Source of the DNA: Bradyrhizobium sp. CCGUVB1N3
GTDB lineage: Bacteria > Pseudomonadota > Alphaproteobacteria > Rhizobiales > Xanthobacteraceae
Length of the DNA: 64,000 nt
Assembly: GCF_024199925.1 (NCBI RefSeq)
Contig: NZ_JANADR010000001.1
Span: 6,451,501-6,515,500, forward strand
Direction of reading: 5' to 3'
A program made the position numbers and the translations under genes. A model generated the notes under the pieces. The model was not told where the DNA came from, ran no database searches, and saw only the letters and a program-made list of their open reading frames with translations. Positions 11,445 to 19,056 of this stretch are shown here, one piece after another. Numbering within the stretch: position 1 is the stretch's first letter; each line of letters opens with the position of its first letter.

Positions 11445-12221
11445 ATGACTACAATGATGGCCTCTAATTCGATCTCGCGTTGGTCCGGCGCAATCTGGTC
11501 CGGTGCACTCGGTGTCTGCGCGATCATCGCCGTCATTCGTCCCGCCCAGGCGGATCCCCGCGCGGTCGTCGAGCTCTTCACCTCGCAGGGCTGCTCGTCC
11601 TGTCCGCCCGCCGATAAGATCATCGGCGAGCTCTCCAACGATCCCTCGATCATCGCGCTCAGCATGCCGATCGACTACTGGGATTATCTCGGCTGGAAGG
11701 ACACGCTGGCGGATTCACGTTTCTCTGCGCGGCAGCGCGCCTATTCGCGGATGCGCGGCGATCGTGAGGTCTACACGCCGCAGGTCGTCGTCAACGGCTC
11801 CGCGCATGTCATCGGCAGCGACCGCGCCGGTATCGAGAGCGCGATCGCGAAGACCGCCAAGGGCGACACCGTGATGAGCGTGCCGGTGTCGATGTCGCTC
11901 GCCGGCAAGCAGCTCAATGTTTCGGTGGCGGCGAGCAAGGAGCCGGCCGTCTCGCATGGCGAGGTCTGGATCTGCTCGATCACCAAGGCGGTGCCGATCG
12001 CGATCAGCCGCGGCGAAAATCGCGGACAGCAGATCACCTACCACAACGTGGTGCGCAACCTTCTGAAGGTCGGCGACTGGAACGGCACTCCGGAAAACTG
12101 GACCGTGCCGCTGGAGAACCTCGCGCACGAGGGCGTCGATGGCGCGGTGGTCTATATCCAGGATGGCAGCCGCGAGAAGCCCGGGCCCATGCTGGGCGCG
12201 GCGTACACGTCGCTGCACTGA
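11445..12221 (+). CDS. DUF1223 domain-containing secreted protein
   Basis: Exported protein of 258 residues. The N-terminus has a hydrophobic signal segment (GALGVCAIIAVIRPAQA, cleavage expected near residue 36). The mature part opens with VVELFTSQGCSSCPPADKI, a thioredoxin-like CxxC context that is the hallmark of DUF1223, and later has YTPQVVVNGS. The family is assumed to have a thioredoxin fold, but the substrate and function are unknown. The start at 11445 gives a long n-region; a second Met at 11457 (MASNSISRW) is possible. The gene stands alone between the acnA terminator and a repeat. Confidence 0.85.
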   Translation: MTTMMASNSISRWSGAIWSGALGVCAIIAVIRPAQADPRAVVELFTSQGCSSCPPADKIIGELSNDPSIIALSMPIDYWDYLGWKDTLADSRFSARQRAYSRMRGDREVYTPQVVVNGSAHVIGSDRAGIESAIAKTAKGDTVMSVPVSMSLAGKQLNVSVAASKEPAVSHGEVWICSITKAVPIAISRGENRGQQITYHNVVRNLLKVGDWNGTPENWTVPLENLAHEGVDGAVVYIQDGSREKPGPMLGAAYTSLH

Positions 12222-12262
12222 TCAGCTTCTCTCGCCGTCCAGAATTAGGACTCGCTCTCACG

Positions 12263-12377
12263 CCTCATGGTGAGGAGCGCGCTGTTGCGCGCGTCTCGAA
12301 CCAAGCAGGCCTGCGCTGACAGATGATCGGCCTCGATCCTTCGAGACGCTTGCTGCGCAAGCCCCTCAGGATGAGGG
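12263..12377. repeat. Intergenic palindromic repeat, family CCTCATGGTGAGGAGC
   Basis: Begins CCTCATGGTGAGGAGCGCG and ends CCCCTCAGGATGAGGGG, with a second pairing level (GCGTCTCGAA against CCTTCGAGACGC). A related copy is at 58744-58866. It fills part of the 580-bp gap between the DUF1223 and DUF2794 genes. Confidence 0.8.
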
Positions 12378-12421
12378 GAGACAGTGGGGGAGGTGGAGAG
12401 AGGTTGGGAGAAACATCCCGA

Positions 12422-12541
12422 CACAACAAAAAAGGACCAACTCGCGTTGGTCCTCCTTCGTGCGAACAGGCCCGATCCCGACGACCCCGGGGGGCTGGGG
12501 GCTGAGGAATCCGGAACCGAAAGGACCGGGCCAACGCACAC
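12422..12541 (-). ncRNA. Candidate small RNA with its own terminator (minus strand)
   Basis: Read on the minus strand, a 5-bp helix (GTGCG/CGCAC, 12535-12539 with 12460-12464) and a 10-bp helix (12523-12532 with 12469-12478, one G-U pair) stack across a small symmetric-like internal loop and enclose a C-rich 44-base apical region. They are followed by a textbook terminator: AGGACCAA / TTGGTCCT stem (12447-12454 with 12433-12440), 6-base loop, then TTTTTTGTTGTG. No coding frame uses this terminator: the DUF1223 and DUF2794 genes are on the other strand. The transcript would be about 120 nt. The 5' end is uncertain. It could be a known Bradyrhizobium sRNA family or a 6S-like RNA; I cannot assign it. 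Confidence 0.55.
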
Positions 12542-12788
12542 GAATCTTTTCGCAGTGCAGGGCGGCAGGCGCTAGGCGGAAAAGCGGCGAGACTATGATT
12601 CCTGCTAACGATCCCGTGACGGTATGTCGCGAGCAAGTTCCACAGCCGGAAGGTGTGTTTGCGATGCGATCTGGAGCCGTGCGGGTAGGCGCCCCTTGCG
12701 GCCGGCCGCGGTTGGCGCAATCATGTAACTGTCATGATCCGGGGTTCCGGGACGGTGTTTACGGCCGCCGGTCATGGATTTGAAGCGA

Positions 12789-12794
12789 CAGGAG
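12789..12794 (+). promoter_or_regulatory. Strong ribosome binding site for the DUF2794 gene
   Basis: AGGAGG ends 7 bases before the ATG at 12802 (the sequence ACAGGAGGCGCTCC precedes the start). It decides this start over a longer frame upstream. Confidence 0.7.
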
Positions 12795-12801
12795 GCGCTC
12801 C

Positions 12802-13173
12802 ATGAGTCTGATGTCGGAGGATGCCGATCCGAGCGAGCAGCGCGCAGTGGCGCGAGGCGCCGCTGCGAGTTCCCAACCGGGCCGGGTGACGTTCAACCGG
12901 CTCGAATTGCATCGCATCCTCAACCTCTATGGGCGCATGGTCGCCGACGGCGAGTGGCGCGACTATGCCATCGACTTCCTGAAGGACCGCGCCGTGTTCT
13001 CGGTCTATCGCCGCGCCTCCGAAGTACCGATCTACCGCATCGAGAAAGACCCGCGGCTCGCGCGCAAGCAGGGCATGTACAGCGTGATCTCGGCGACCGG
13101 CCTGATCCTGCGCCGCGGCCACGAACTCGAGCGCGTGCTGCTCGCGATCGATCGCAAGCTGGCGGTGGTTTAG
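12802..13173 (+). CDS. DUF2794 domain-containing protein
   Basis: Small cytosolic protein of 123 residues. A low-complexity N-terminus (residues 1-28) precedes the DUF2794 core: VTFNRLELHRILNLYGRMVADGEWRDYAIDFLKDRAVFSVYRRASE and ending RGHELERVLLAIDRKLAVV. The family is widespread in alphaproteobacteria and has no known function. The start is fixed by an ideal AGGAGG. Just downstream lie a nested inverted repeat and the IS110 element, so any original downstream partner may have been displaced. Confidence 0.88.
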   Translation: MSLMSEDADPSEQRAVARGAAASSQPGRVTFNRLELHRILNLYGRMVADGEWRDYAIDFLKDRAVFSVYRRASEVPIYRIEKDPRLARKQGMYSVISATGLILRRGHELERVLLAIDRKLAVV

Positions 13174-13227
13174 CCGCTGGTTCTGCCGTCGTAGCAACCA
13201 TTAAAGCGACGTCCGATTGCCGGGAGG

Positions 13228-13330
13228 ATGACGCCGTGCTCGTGGCCGTCAAGGCGTGGCCTGGCAGCGGCGGATGTGAGGCGAGGCCGGCACGACGGCC
13301 AGCCTTGACGGCCGCTGTGCGCGGCGTCAT
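13228..13330. repeat. Nested inverted repeat downstream of the IS110 transposase gene
   Basis: The outer arms ATGACGCCG (13228-13236) / CGGCGTCAT (13322-13330) and the inner arms GGCCGTCAAGGC (13244-13255) / GCCTTGACGGCC (13302-13313) are perfect and concentric, with 7-8 unpaired bases between them. It lies between DUF2794 and the transposase stop codon. It could be a host repeat or part of the element's non-coding end. Confidence 0.75.
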
Positions 13331-13386
13331 TTGCGAGGGCAGGTCGGGACGAAGAAACGGTGCTTCGGCCGAACAAAGAAACGCGA

Positions 13387-14358
13387 TCAGGTGGCGGGCA
13401 CGCTCGCGATTTTGGGCGGTTCGGCGAGCCACGGCGTTCCGCGTGCGACGACGGCGTTGATGACGACGAGCAGCTTCCTGGCACAGGCGATGAGCGCGCG
13501 CTTGTGGCCCTTGCCGGCGGCGATCAGCCGGTTGTACAGGGCCATGAGCTGCGGATTCCAGCGGAATGATGCCGGTAGAGCCGCGGTGTAGAGCGCCCGG
13601 CGCAAGCGTTCGCGCCCGCCTTCGATGTGACGGACGCCAACGTGATCGCCGCTGTCGTTGTCGTAAGGCGCAAGCCCGACGAGGGCTGCGGCTTGCTCGC
13701 GCGTGACCTGGCCAATCTCGGGCATCCTGATCAGGATGGAAACCGCAGTCGGAAGGCCGCTGCCGGCGACGCCGTAGATCAGATCGAGCCGTTCGGCGAG
13801 ATCGCGATGCTTGCGGATCGCTGCCACCAGAGCCTTGAACTCGGCTCGTTTGTGCCTGGCCAAGAGAGCAATCTGCTCCTTCCAGAGCTTCTGGATACGC
13901 GCGTTGCGGCAGCTCTCCAACCGGTTTTTGAGCTTTGCAATATCCTCTCCGATCTGCTCGATCATTGTCAGATGCTCGGCAAAGGGCCCCAGCCGAGGAT
14001 CCGGAGCGGGGTGGATCTTCTTGGCCGCGGCGGTGCAGGCTGCAATCAGCGCTGCATCGATCTTGTCATTCTTGGCCCGCTGCAGGTGGAACATGGCAAA
14101 GGCGCGCACCTGGACCGGCTGAAAGACCACGACGACAAAACGTTTGCGTCGCAGCTCGGCGACGACCGCCCGCTCATAGCCCCCGCTCGCCTCGATCCCG
14201 ACCCGTTTGACCTTCCGGCGCTGCAACCATTCCACCAGCACCTTGTAGCCTTCCGGTGTGTTCTCGACCTGCAACGGCTCCGAACAGCCATCGACTGCCA
14301 CGTCAAGTTTGCGCTTGCCGGTATCGATCCCGGCACAGATCGTGATACGCTTGGCCAT
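13387..14358 (-). CDS. IS110-family transposase
   Basis: RNA-guided DEDD recombinase of the IS110 family, 323 residues and apparently intact. The RuvC-like N-terminal domain has Asp12 (AGIDTGKRKLDVAV), Glu56 (VGIEASGGYE) and Asp98/Asp101 (KNDKIDAALIA). A coiled-coil-like middle (residues ~130-190) leads to the Transposase_20 domain, where NDSG (Ser236) and GGRERLRRALYTAAL mark the catalytic serine region. The ATG at 14358 (MAKRITICAGID) has GAGG 6 bases upstream; the frame extends 48 bases further but lacks family sequence. No frameshift is visible, so the element may still be active. Confidence 0.93.
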   Translation of the reverse strand: MAKRITICAGIDTGKRKLDVAVDGCSEPLQVENTPEGYKVLVEWLQRRKVKRVGIEASGGYERAVVAELRRKRFVVVVFQPVQVRAFAMFHLQRAKNDKIDAALIAACTAAAKKIHPAPDPRLGPFAEHLTMIEQIGEDIAKLKNRLESCRNARIQKLWKEQIALLARHKRAEFKALVAAIRKHRDLAERLDLIYGVAGSGLPTAVSILIRMPEIGQVTREQAAALVGLAPYDNDSGDHVGVRHIEGGRERLRRALYTAALPASFRWNPQLMALYNRLIAAGKGHKRALIACARKLLVVINAVVARGTPWLAEPPKIASVPAT

Positions 14359-14569
14359 CTTCCTCGACCCTCCCTTGTGATGCGAACCTGAAGTTCGTTC
14401 AACCATGCGGGTCCCGATGAAGTGCCGATCGCGATCTTGCTACGAAACGCAGCCCTCAAGGCTTCGGTGGGCATCGATCCGATCGATCGGCGGCCCAGCT
14501 CGGGTGGCCGCCCGGGCTGGGCCATTCCTCACGGAACCAGGCCATTGTAATCCGGCGCGCTAATACAAG
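14359..14569 (-). ncRNA. Candidate bridge-RNA region of the IS110 element
   Basis: IS110 elements studied so far encode a structured bridge RNA in the non-coding end, commonly upstream of the transposase. The 211 bases upstream of this transposase contain a strong stem: GGCCCAGC (14492-14499) / GCTGGGCC (14516-14523), extended by one wobble pair and CGGG/CCCG to 13 bp, closing a 6-base loop. A second weaker palindrome, CGATCGATCGG, lies at 14480-14490. Position and structure fit; the guide loops have not been identified. Confidence 0.35.
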
Positions 14570-14657
14570 GGTGGGCAAAGGCGCGCTCTCGCGCGCCGTG
14601 TCCACCATCTTTCGACAATTGCAACAGAAGTGGTGGGCACGCTTTGCTTTGCCCACC
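14570..14657. repeat. Short palindromic repeat bounded by GGTGGGCAAAG
   Basis: Perfect 11-bp terminal inverted repeats GGTGGGCAAAG (14570-14580) and CTTTGCCCACC (14647-14657) enclose a centre with further pairing (GTGTCCACCA with TGGTGGGCAC, and GCGCGC repeats). It is 88 bp long and is a recurrent intergenic element type in this group. It abuts the 3' end of the acetyltransferase gene. Confidence 0.85.
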
Positions 14658-14666
14658 TTACGGCAG

Positions 14667-15200
14667 CTATCGATCCGCCGGCACCGTGCGCCCGCCCTCG
14701 CCGAGGTCGCGCTGCATCATCACCGTGTCCAGCCAGCGGCCGAACTTCAGGCCGACATTGGGATGCGTGCCGATCATCTTGAAGCCGGCGCGGGTGTGCA
14801 CGCCGATCGAGCCGGCATTGGCGGAATCGCCGATCACGGCGATCATCTGGCGGAAGCCGCGCGCCTCGCATTCCACGATCAGCCGCTGCAACAGCGCCGC
14901 GCCGATGCCGCGGCGATGGAACGACGGCTCGAGATAGATCGAGTTCTCCACCGTGAAGCGATAGGCCGGCCGCGGCCGGTAGGCGCCGGCATAGGCATAG
15001 CCGGCAATGCGGCCATCGAGCACGGCGACGAAATAGGGGTAGCCGCCATCTGTCAGCGCCTTGTAGCGGCGCGTCATCTCGGCGAGGTCGGGCGGCTCGA
15101 GCTCGAAGGTCGCAGTGCCCTCGCGTACGGCGTGCTCGTAGATGGCGGTGATGGCGGGAAGGTCGGCCTCGGTCGTGGGCCTGATTTCAGGTGTGGGCAT
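14667..15200 (-). CDS. GNAT family N-acetyltransferase (phosphinothricin acetyltransferase-like)
   Basis: Soluble acetyl-CoA-dependent acyltransferase of 177 residues. Its pattern is that of the PAT/Bar/YncA-type GNATs: RPTTEADLPAITAIYEHAVREGTATFELEPP at the N-terminus, AGYAYAGAYRPRPAYRFTVENSIYL, then the acetyl-CoA loop RRGIGAALLQRLI, and NAGSIGVHTRAGFKMIGTHPNVGLKFGRW. Real substrates of homologues include phosphinothricin-like compounds, methionine sulfone and L-amino acids; the substrate here is unknown. The ATG at 15200 (MPTPEIRPTTEAD) is chosen because the longer frame enters a palindromic repeat. Confidence 0.88.
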   Translation of the reverse strand: MPTPEIRPTTEADLPAITAIYEHAVREGTATFELEPPDLAEMTRRYKALTDGGYPYFVAVLDGRIAGYAYAGAYRPRPAYRFTVENSIYLEPSFHRRGIGAALLQRLIVECEARGFRQMIAVIGDSANAGSIGVHTRAGFKMIGTHPNVGLKFGRWLDTVMMQRDLGEGGRTVPADR

Positions 15201-15251
15201 GCGAGCGAAGATAGCAGCGGTGTCGCGACGGGCAACGAGTGTTTCCGCATA

Positions 15252-15342
15252 CGTCATGGCCGGGCTCGTCCCGGCCATCCACGGCCTTTCTTGCTCGCGG
15301 TCGCACAGCTCGTGGATGCCCGGGACAAGCCCGGGCATGACG
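15252..15342. repeat. Intergenic palindromic repeat, family CGTCATGGCCGGGC
   Basis: Arms at 15252-15283 (CGTCATGGCCGGGCTCGTCC onward) and 15311-15342 (ending CAAGCCCGGGCATGACG) pair over about 30 bases with few mismatches. The right arm is identical over about 30 bases to the right arm of the copy inside the atp operon (43002-43032). Confidence 0.88.
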
Positions 15343-15354
15343 GAGAGACTGCCA

Positions 15355-15384
15355 AAACAAAAACCCCGGCCATGGGCCGGGGCT
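15355..15384 (-). terminator. Rho-independent terminator of the Bax-inhibitor-like gene
   Basis: On the minus strand a perfect 8-bp stem CCCCGGCC / GGCCGGGG (15382-15375 with 15371-15364) with a CAT loop is followed by TTTTTGTTTT. It starts about 25 bases after the stop codon of the gene at 15409. Confidence 0.88.
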
Positions 15385-15408
15385 CGTGTCGTTCACTCGT
15401 CTCAGAGC

Positions 15409-16200
15409 CTAGTCGCGCTGGCCGAGGAGCTGCAGCAGCAGCGTGAACAGGTTGATGAAGTTCAAATACAGCGACAGCGCACCGGTGATCGCCGCGCGTT
15501 CGGCAATGTCACCGCCGGCCGAGGCGTAGCCGTAGATGTAGTCGTTCTTCAGCCGCTGGGTGTCCCAGGCGGTGAGGCCCGCGAACACCAGCACGCCGAC
15601 CACCGAGACGATGAACTGCAGCGCCGAGCTCGCCAGGAACAGGTTGACGAGGCTCGCGATGATGATGCCGATCAGGCCCATGAACAGGAACGATCCCATT
15701 CCGCTCATGTCACGCTTGGTGGTGTAGCCGTAGAGGCTCAGCGCGCCGAAGGTGGCCGCGGTGATGAAGAACACCCGCACGATCGAGGTGTGCGTGAACA
15801 CCAGGAAGATCGAGGACAACGAGATGCCCATCAGCGCCGAGAACACCCAGAACAGGATCTGGGCGGTCGAGGGGGCGAGGCGGTTGATGCCGGCCGAGAT
15901 CACGAACACCATGGCGAGCGGCGCCAGGATGAACAGCCATTTCAGCGGGCTCACGAACATCGCGTAGCCGAACGGCGTCAGGAACGCGTTGCCGATCTTC
16001 GCGGCAGCGCCCGACGGGTCGTTGGTCACGGCCGCCATGTAGACACCGAGCGCGGCGAGGCCGGTGATGGCCAAGCCGATGCTCATGTAATTGTAGATGC
16101 GCAGCATGTATGCGCGCAGGCCGGCATCGACCGTCGCGGCGTCGACACGCCCGGCGGCCCTGCCGAAAGGAGAAGCGTAGTTGCGGTCTAGGTCCGACAT
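15409..16200 (-). CDS. Bax inhibitor-1/YccA (YbhL) family membrane protein
   Basis: Polytopic inner-membrane protein of 263 residues with seven predicted helices. BI-1 family members such as BsYetJ act as pH-sensitive calcium leak channels; the bacterial role is unsettled. Family segments include MLRIYNYMSIGLAITGLAAL, FWVFSALMGISLSSIFLVFT, FITAATFGALSLYGYTTKRD and, near the end, AITGALSLYLNFINLFTLLLQLLG, which holds the conserved acidic/Asn-rich C-terminal helix pattern. The start is at 16200 (MSDLDRNYASPFGR). It is monocistronic, has a clear terminator and is preceded by a structured leader of the ybhL type. Confidence 0.93.
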   Translation of the reverse strand: MSDLDRNYASPFGRAAGRVDAATVDAGLRAYMLRIYNYMSIGLAITGLAALGVYMAAVTNDPSGAAAKIGNAFLTPFGYAMFVSPLKWLFILAPLAMVFVISAGINRLAPSTAQILFWVFSALMGISLSSIFLVFTHTSIVRVFFITAATFGALSLYGYTTKRDMSGMGSFLFMGLIGIIIASLVNLFLASSALQFIVSVVGVLVFAGLTAWDTQRLKNDYIYGYASAGGDIAERAAITGALSLYLNFINLFTLLLQLLGQRD

Positions 16201-16203
16201 GGT

Positions 16204-16256
16204 CGAATTCCCGTTGGTTGGTCGGGGCGCAAGGGCTGGCGCCGCCGGGTCGTCAA
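16204..16256 (-). ncRNA. Candidate ybhL leader RNA upstream of the Bax-inhibitor-like gene
   Basis: The minus-strand leader reads TTGACGACCCGGCGGCGCCA, continues CAGCCCTTGCGCCCC, and ends just before the ATG. It contains the GGCGC / GCGCC hairpin and the GACCCGGCGGC and CCCCGACC blocks that I recall from the ybhL motif (Corbino and colleagues 2005; Rfam ybhL), a cis element described only before ybhL genes in Rhizobiales. The gene context is the expected one. Ligand and mechanism are unknown. Confidence 0.5.
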
Positions 16257-16470
16257 AACTCTATCCCGGATACCGATGTCTGCCGACATTAATTTTGCAT
16301 AACAATCGGGGATCCGAACCCACCTGATATGTGGGAAACTAACACATTCGCTGCAAGCGTTCACGCGCGGCTGAATGTCGCCATGGCCGCGCAATCCTGA
16401 CACGCCATCGCGGTTAACCCCGGAAAATCCCCCGGATTGGGGGTGCCGCGCCCGCGCCCGCTTCAATTTG

Positions 16471-19056
16471 TCACAAATTCCGCAACACCGTGGCGGGCTT
16501 TTGGTTCAGCGCCAGCAGCGTTCCGGCAAGCCCGAGCCCGACCGTGACGACGAGCGCCGAGGCGACCACGCCGGCCGCGCTGCCGGCCTGCCAGACGAAA
16601 GTCAGCGTCATCAGCCGGGTCACGATCATCCAGGCCGCGATGCTGCCGGCGATGACGCCGAACACGGCGGTGGCAAGGCCGATCAGGAGATATTCGAGGG
16701 CATAGGCGCCGAGCAGCCGCAGCCGCGTCGCGCCCAGCGTCTTCAGGATCACGGCGTCATAGACCCGGTGGCGATGGCCGGCGGCGAGCGCGCCGCCCAG
16801 CACCAGGATGGCGGAGATCAACGTCACCGCGCTGGCGCCGCGGATCGCGAGCGTGAGATTGGTGACGACCGAGCCGACGGTCTCCATGACCTCGCGGACC
16901 CGCACGCTCGTTACCATTGGATAGGCGTCGGCGACCTGCTTGATGATCTTGCCGTCGCCGGCCGCATCGCCGCCCGGTTCGGTCAGCGTCGCGATATGGG
17001 TGTGCGGCGCGCCCTTGAAGGCATTGGGCGAGAACACCAGAACGAAATTGATGCCGAGCCCCTGCCAGTCGATGTTGCGCAGGTTGGAGATTTTCGCGGG
17101 AATGTCGCGGCCGAGCACGTTGACGACGACATCGTCGCCGAGCTTGAGCCCGAGCCCGTCGGCGATCTTCTTCTCCATCGAGACCAGCGGGGGGCCGGAA
17201 TAGTCGGCGCGCCACCATTCGCCCTCGACCACCTTGGAGCCCTTCGGCAGTTCGCTGGTGTAGGTCAGGCCGCGGTCGCTTTGCAGCACCCATTCGGCGT
17301 CGGTCGCAGGCTTGAGGTCCTCGGCCTTGACACCGCGTGCGGCGACGATGCGGCCGCGCAGCATCGGCACGTCCTCGACTCTCGCCCCCGGCGCGATCTG
17401 GCGCAGATAGCCGTCGAATTGTTCCGCCTGCGCGCTCGGGATGTCGATGAAGTAGAACGATGGCGCCCGGTCCGGCAGCGCCGCGAGAAACTGCCGGCGC
17501 AGATTGCCGTCGATCTGGGTGATGGTGACGAGCACGGCGAGACCGAGGCCCAGAGACAGCACCACGGACGGCGTCAGCGCGCCGGGACGGTGGATGTTCG
17601 CGATCGCAAGCCGCAGCATCGGCAGCCGCGTGCGGGGCAATCGCCGCGCGATCGTCATCAACAGGCCCGCGATGCCGCGCAGGACCGCAAACACCACGAC
17701 GGACGAGAGCACGAACACCGTGGCGATGCGCTTGTCGAAGGACAGTCCGATCACGACCGCGACGAGAAGCGCGACCACGACGGCCATGAAGGCGAGATAG
17801 CGCCAGCGCGGTCGGTGCCATTCGGCGCTGATCGTGTCGCGAAACAGCGCGGCCACAGGCACGTCATGGACGCGCCCGAGCGGCCACAGGCCGAAGGCGA
17901 GCGCGGTGAGCAGGCCATAGACGAAGGAGAGTGCCAGCTCATCGGCATGCACGGCCGGGATCACCGGCAGCGGCAACAGCTTTCCGAACAGGCCGACGAT
18001 GGCGAAGGGGAGCGCTGCGCCAAGCGCGAGCCCGATCACCGAGCCGATCCCGGCGAGCAGGATCACCTGCGCGAAATAAATGCCGAACACGTCACGTCCC
18101 GTCGCGCCGACGGCCTTGAATGCCGCGATCACCTCGAGCCGGCGGTCGATATGGCTCTTCACGGCATTGGCGACGCCGACACCTCCGACCAGAAGCGCGG
18201 CGAGGCCGACCAGCGTCAGGAACTGGGTGAAGCGGCTGATATTGCGCTCGAGCTGCGGCGAGGCATTGGAGCGGCTGCGGATTTCCCAGCCGGCCTGCGG
18301 CGCCGCGTTGCGGGCGTCGCTGATGAAGGCCTCGGTCGCGCGCTCGCTGTTGGCGCTGTCAGGCAGTTTGACGCGATAGACCCAGCGCACCAGGCTGCCG
18401 GGCTGGATCAGGCCGGTGGCGCGCAAGGCTTCCTCGCTGATCAGGAAACGCGGGCCAAAGCCGATGCCGCCGGCGAGCTTGTCGGGCTCGGCCTCGACCG
18501 CGCTGCGGATCTGGAAGGTCGCGTTGCCGATGGTGACGCGGTCGCCGGTCCTGAGGGAAAGCCGCGCCAGCAGCGTCGGATCCGCGGCGGCACCGAACGC
18601 GCCGTCGCGCTCCGCCAGAAGATCGGACAGCGGCAAAGGCGGCGTCAGCGTCAACTGGCCGAGCATCGGGTAATTGTCGTCGACCGCCTTCATCTCGACC
18701 AGCGCGAGCTTGCCGTCGGCCGCACGCGCCATGCCGCGCAAGGTTGCGGCGATCGACACCGTGCCGCGCGAGCGCAGGAAGGCGATCTCCTCGGGCTTTG
18801 CCTCGCGCTGGAACAGCACGAACGAGGCGTCGCCGCCCAGCAGCGTGCGGCCTTCGCGCGCCAGGCCCTCGCTGAGACTCGCGGCAACCGAGCCGACGCC
18901 GGCAATCGCCATCACCCCGAGCGCGATGCAGGCGATGAAGACGTAGAAGCCGCGCAGGCCGCCGCGCAGTTCGCGCAGCGCATAGCGCAGCGACAGCGCG
19001 GCCGCGCCACGTCGCACGAACGGTTTTGGCGCGAACGGTTCAGCGGCGAGGGTCAT
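16471..19056 (-). CDS. FtsX-like ABC transporter permease (YbbP type)
   Basis: Large inner-membrane protein of 861 residues with the YbbP layout: one N-terminal helix (~residues 35-55), a big periplasmic domain with a MacB-like core, then two groups of FtsX helices (around 270-440, with the internal KSHIDRRLEVIAAFKAVGAT segment, and 700-860), with a second periplasmic part between. The motifs VLKTLGATRLRLLGAYALEY and KAVGATGRDVFGIYFAQ are coupling-helix signatures. It partners the ATPase encoded directly upstream (4-base overlap). Homologues sit beside a lysophospholipase/esterase gene, as here, suggesting a lipid-related export or envelope function; the substrate is not known. Confidence 0.9.
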   Translation of the reverse strand: MTLAAEPFAPKPFVRRGAAALSLRYALRELRGGLRGFYVFIACIALGVMAIAGVGSVAASLSEGLAREGRTLLGGDASFVLFQREAKPEEIAFLRSRGTVSIAATLRGMARAADGKLALVEMKAVDDNYPMLGQLTLTPPLPLSDLLAERDGAFGAAADPTLLARLSLRTGDRVTIGNATFQIRSAVEAEPDKLAGGIGFGPRFLISEEALRATGLIQPGSLVRWVYRVKLPDSANSERATEAFISDARNAAPQAGWEIRSRSNASPQLERNISRFTQFLTLVGLAALLVGGVGVANAVKSHIDRRLEVIAAFKAVGATGRDVFGIYFAQVILLAGIGSVIGLALGAALPFAIVGLFGKLLPLPVIPAVHADELALSFVYGLLTALAFGLWPLGRVHDVPVAALFRDTISAEWHRPRWRYLAFMAVVVALLVAVVIGLSFDKRIATVFVLSSVVVFAVLRGIAGLLMTIARRLPRTRLPMLRLAIANIHRPGALTPSVVLSLGLGLAVLVTITQIDGNLRRQFLAALPDRAPSFYFIDIPSAQAEQFDGYLRQIAPGARVEDVPMLRGRIVAARGVKAEDLKPATDAEWVLQSDRGLTYTSELPKGSKVVEGEWWRADYSGPPLVSMEKKIADGLGLKLGDDVVVNVLGRDIPAKISNLRNIDWQGLGINFVLVFSPNAFKGAPHTHIATLTEPGGDAAGDGKIIKQVADAYPMVTSVRVREVMETVGSVVTNLTLAIRGASAVTLISAILVLGGALAAGHRHRVYDAVILKTLGATRLRLLGAYALEYLLIGLATAVFGVIAGSIAAWMIVTRLMTLTFVWQAGSAAGVVASALVVTVGLGLAGTLLALNQKPATVLRNL

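Larger units (their letters stand above)
13331..14569 (-). mobile_element. IS110-family insertion sequence (approximate ends)
   Basis: A single-ORF element: one DEDD transposase with about 210 non-coding bases before its start and at least 56 after its stop. I see no terminal inverted repeats, as expected for IS110 elements, so the ends cannot be fixed from sequence alone. The limits given are the outer bounds set by the nested repeat on the left and the GGTGGGCAAAG repeat on the right. The insertion separates DUF2794 from an acetyltransferase gene. Confidence 0.6.

Noticed and set aside
12265..12720. A 151-codon open frame on the minus strand over the candidate small RNA
   Set aside because: Arg/Pro/Ser-rich composition, crosses a terminator and a palindromic repeat, no family match.
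12720..12738. Possible Pho box (ATCATGTAACTGTCATGAT) upstream of DUF2794
   Set aside because: Only one CTGTCAT half-site is present; the rest is a short palindrome that could be chance.
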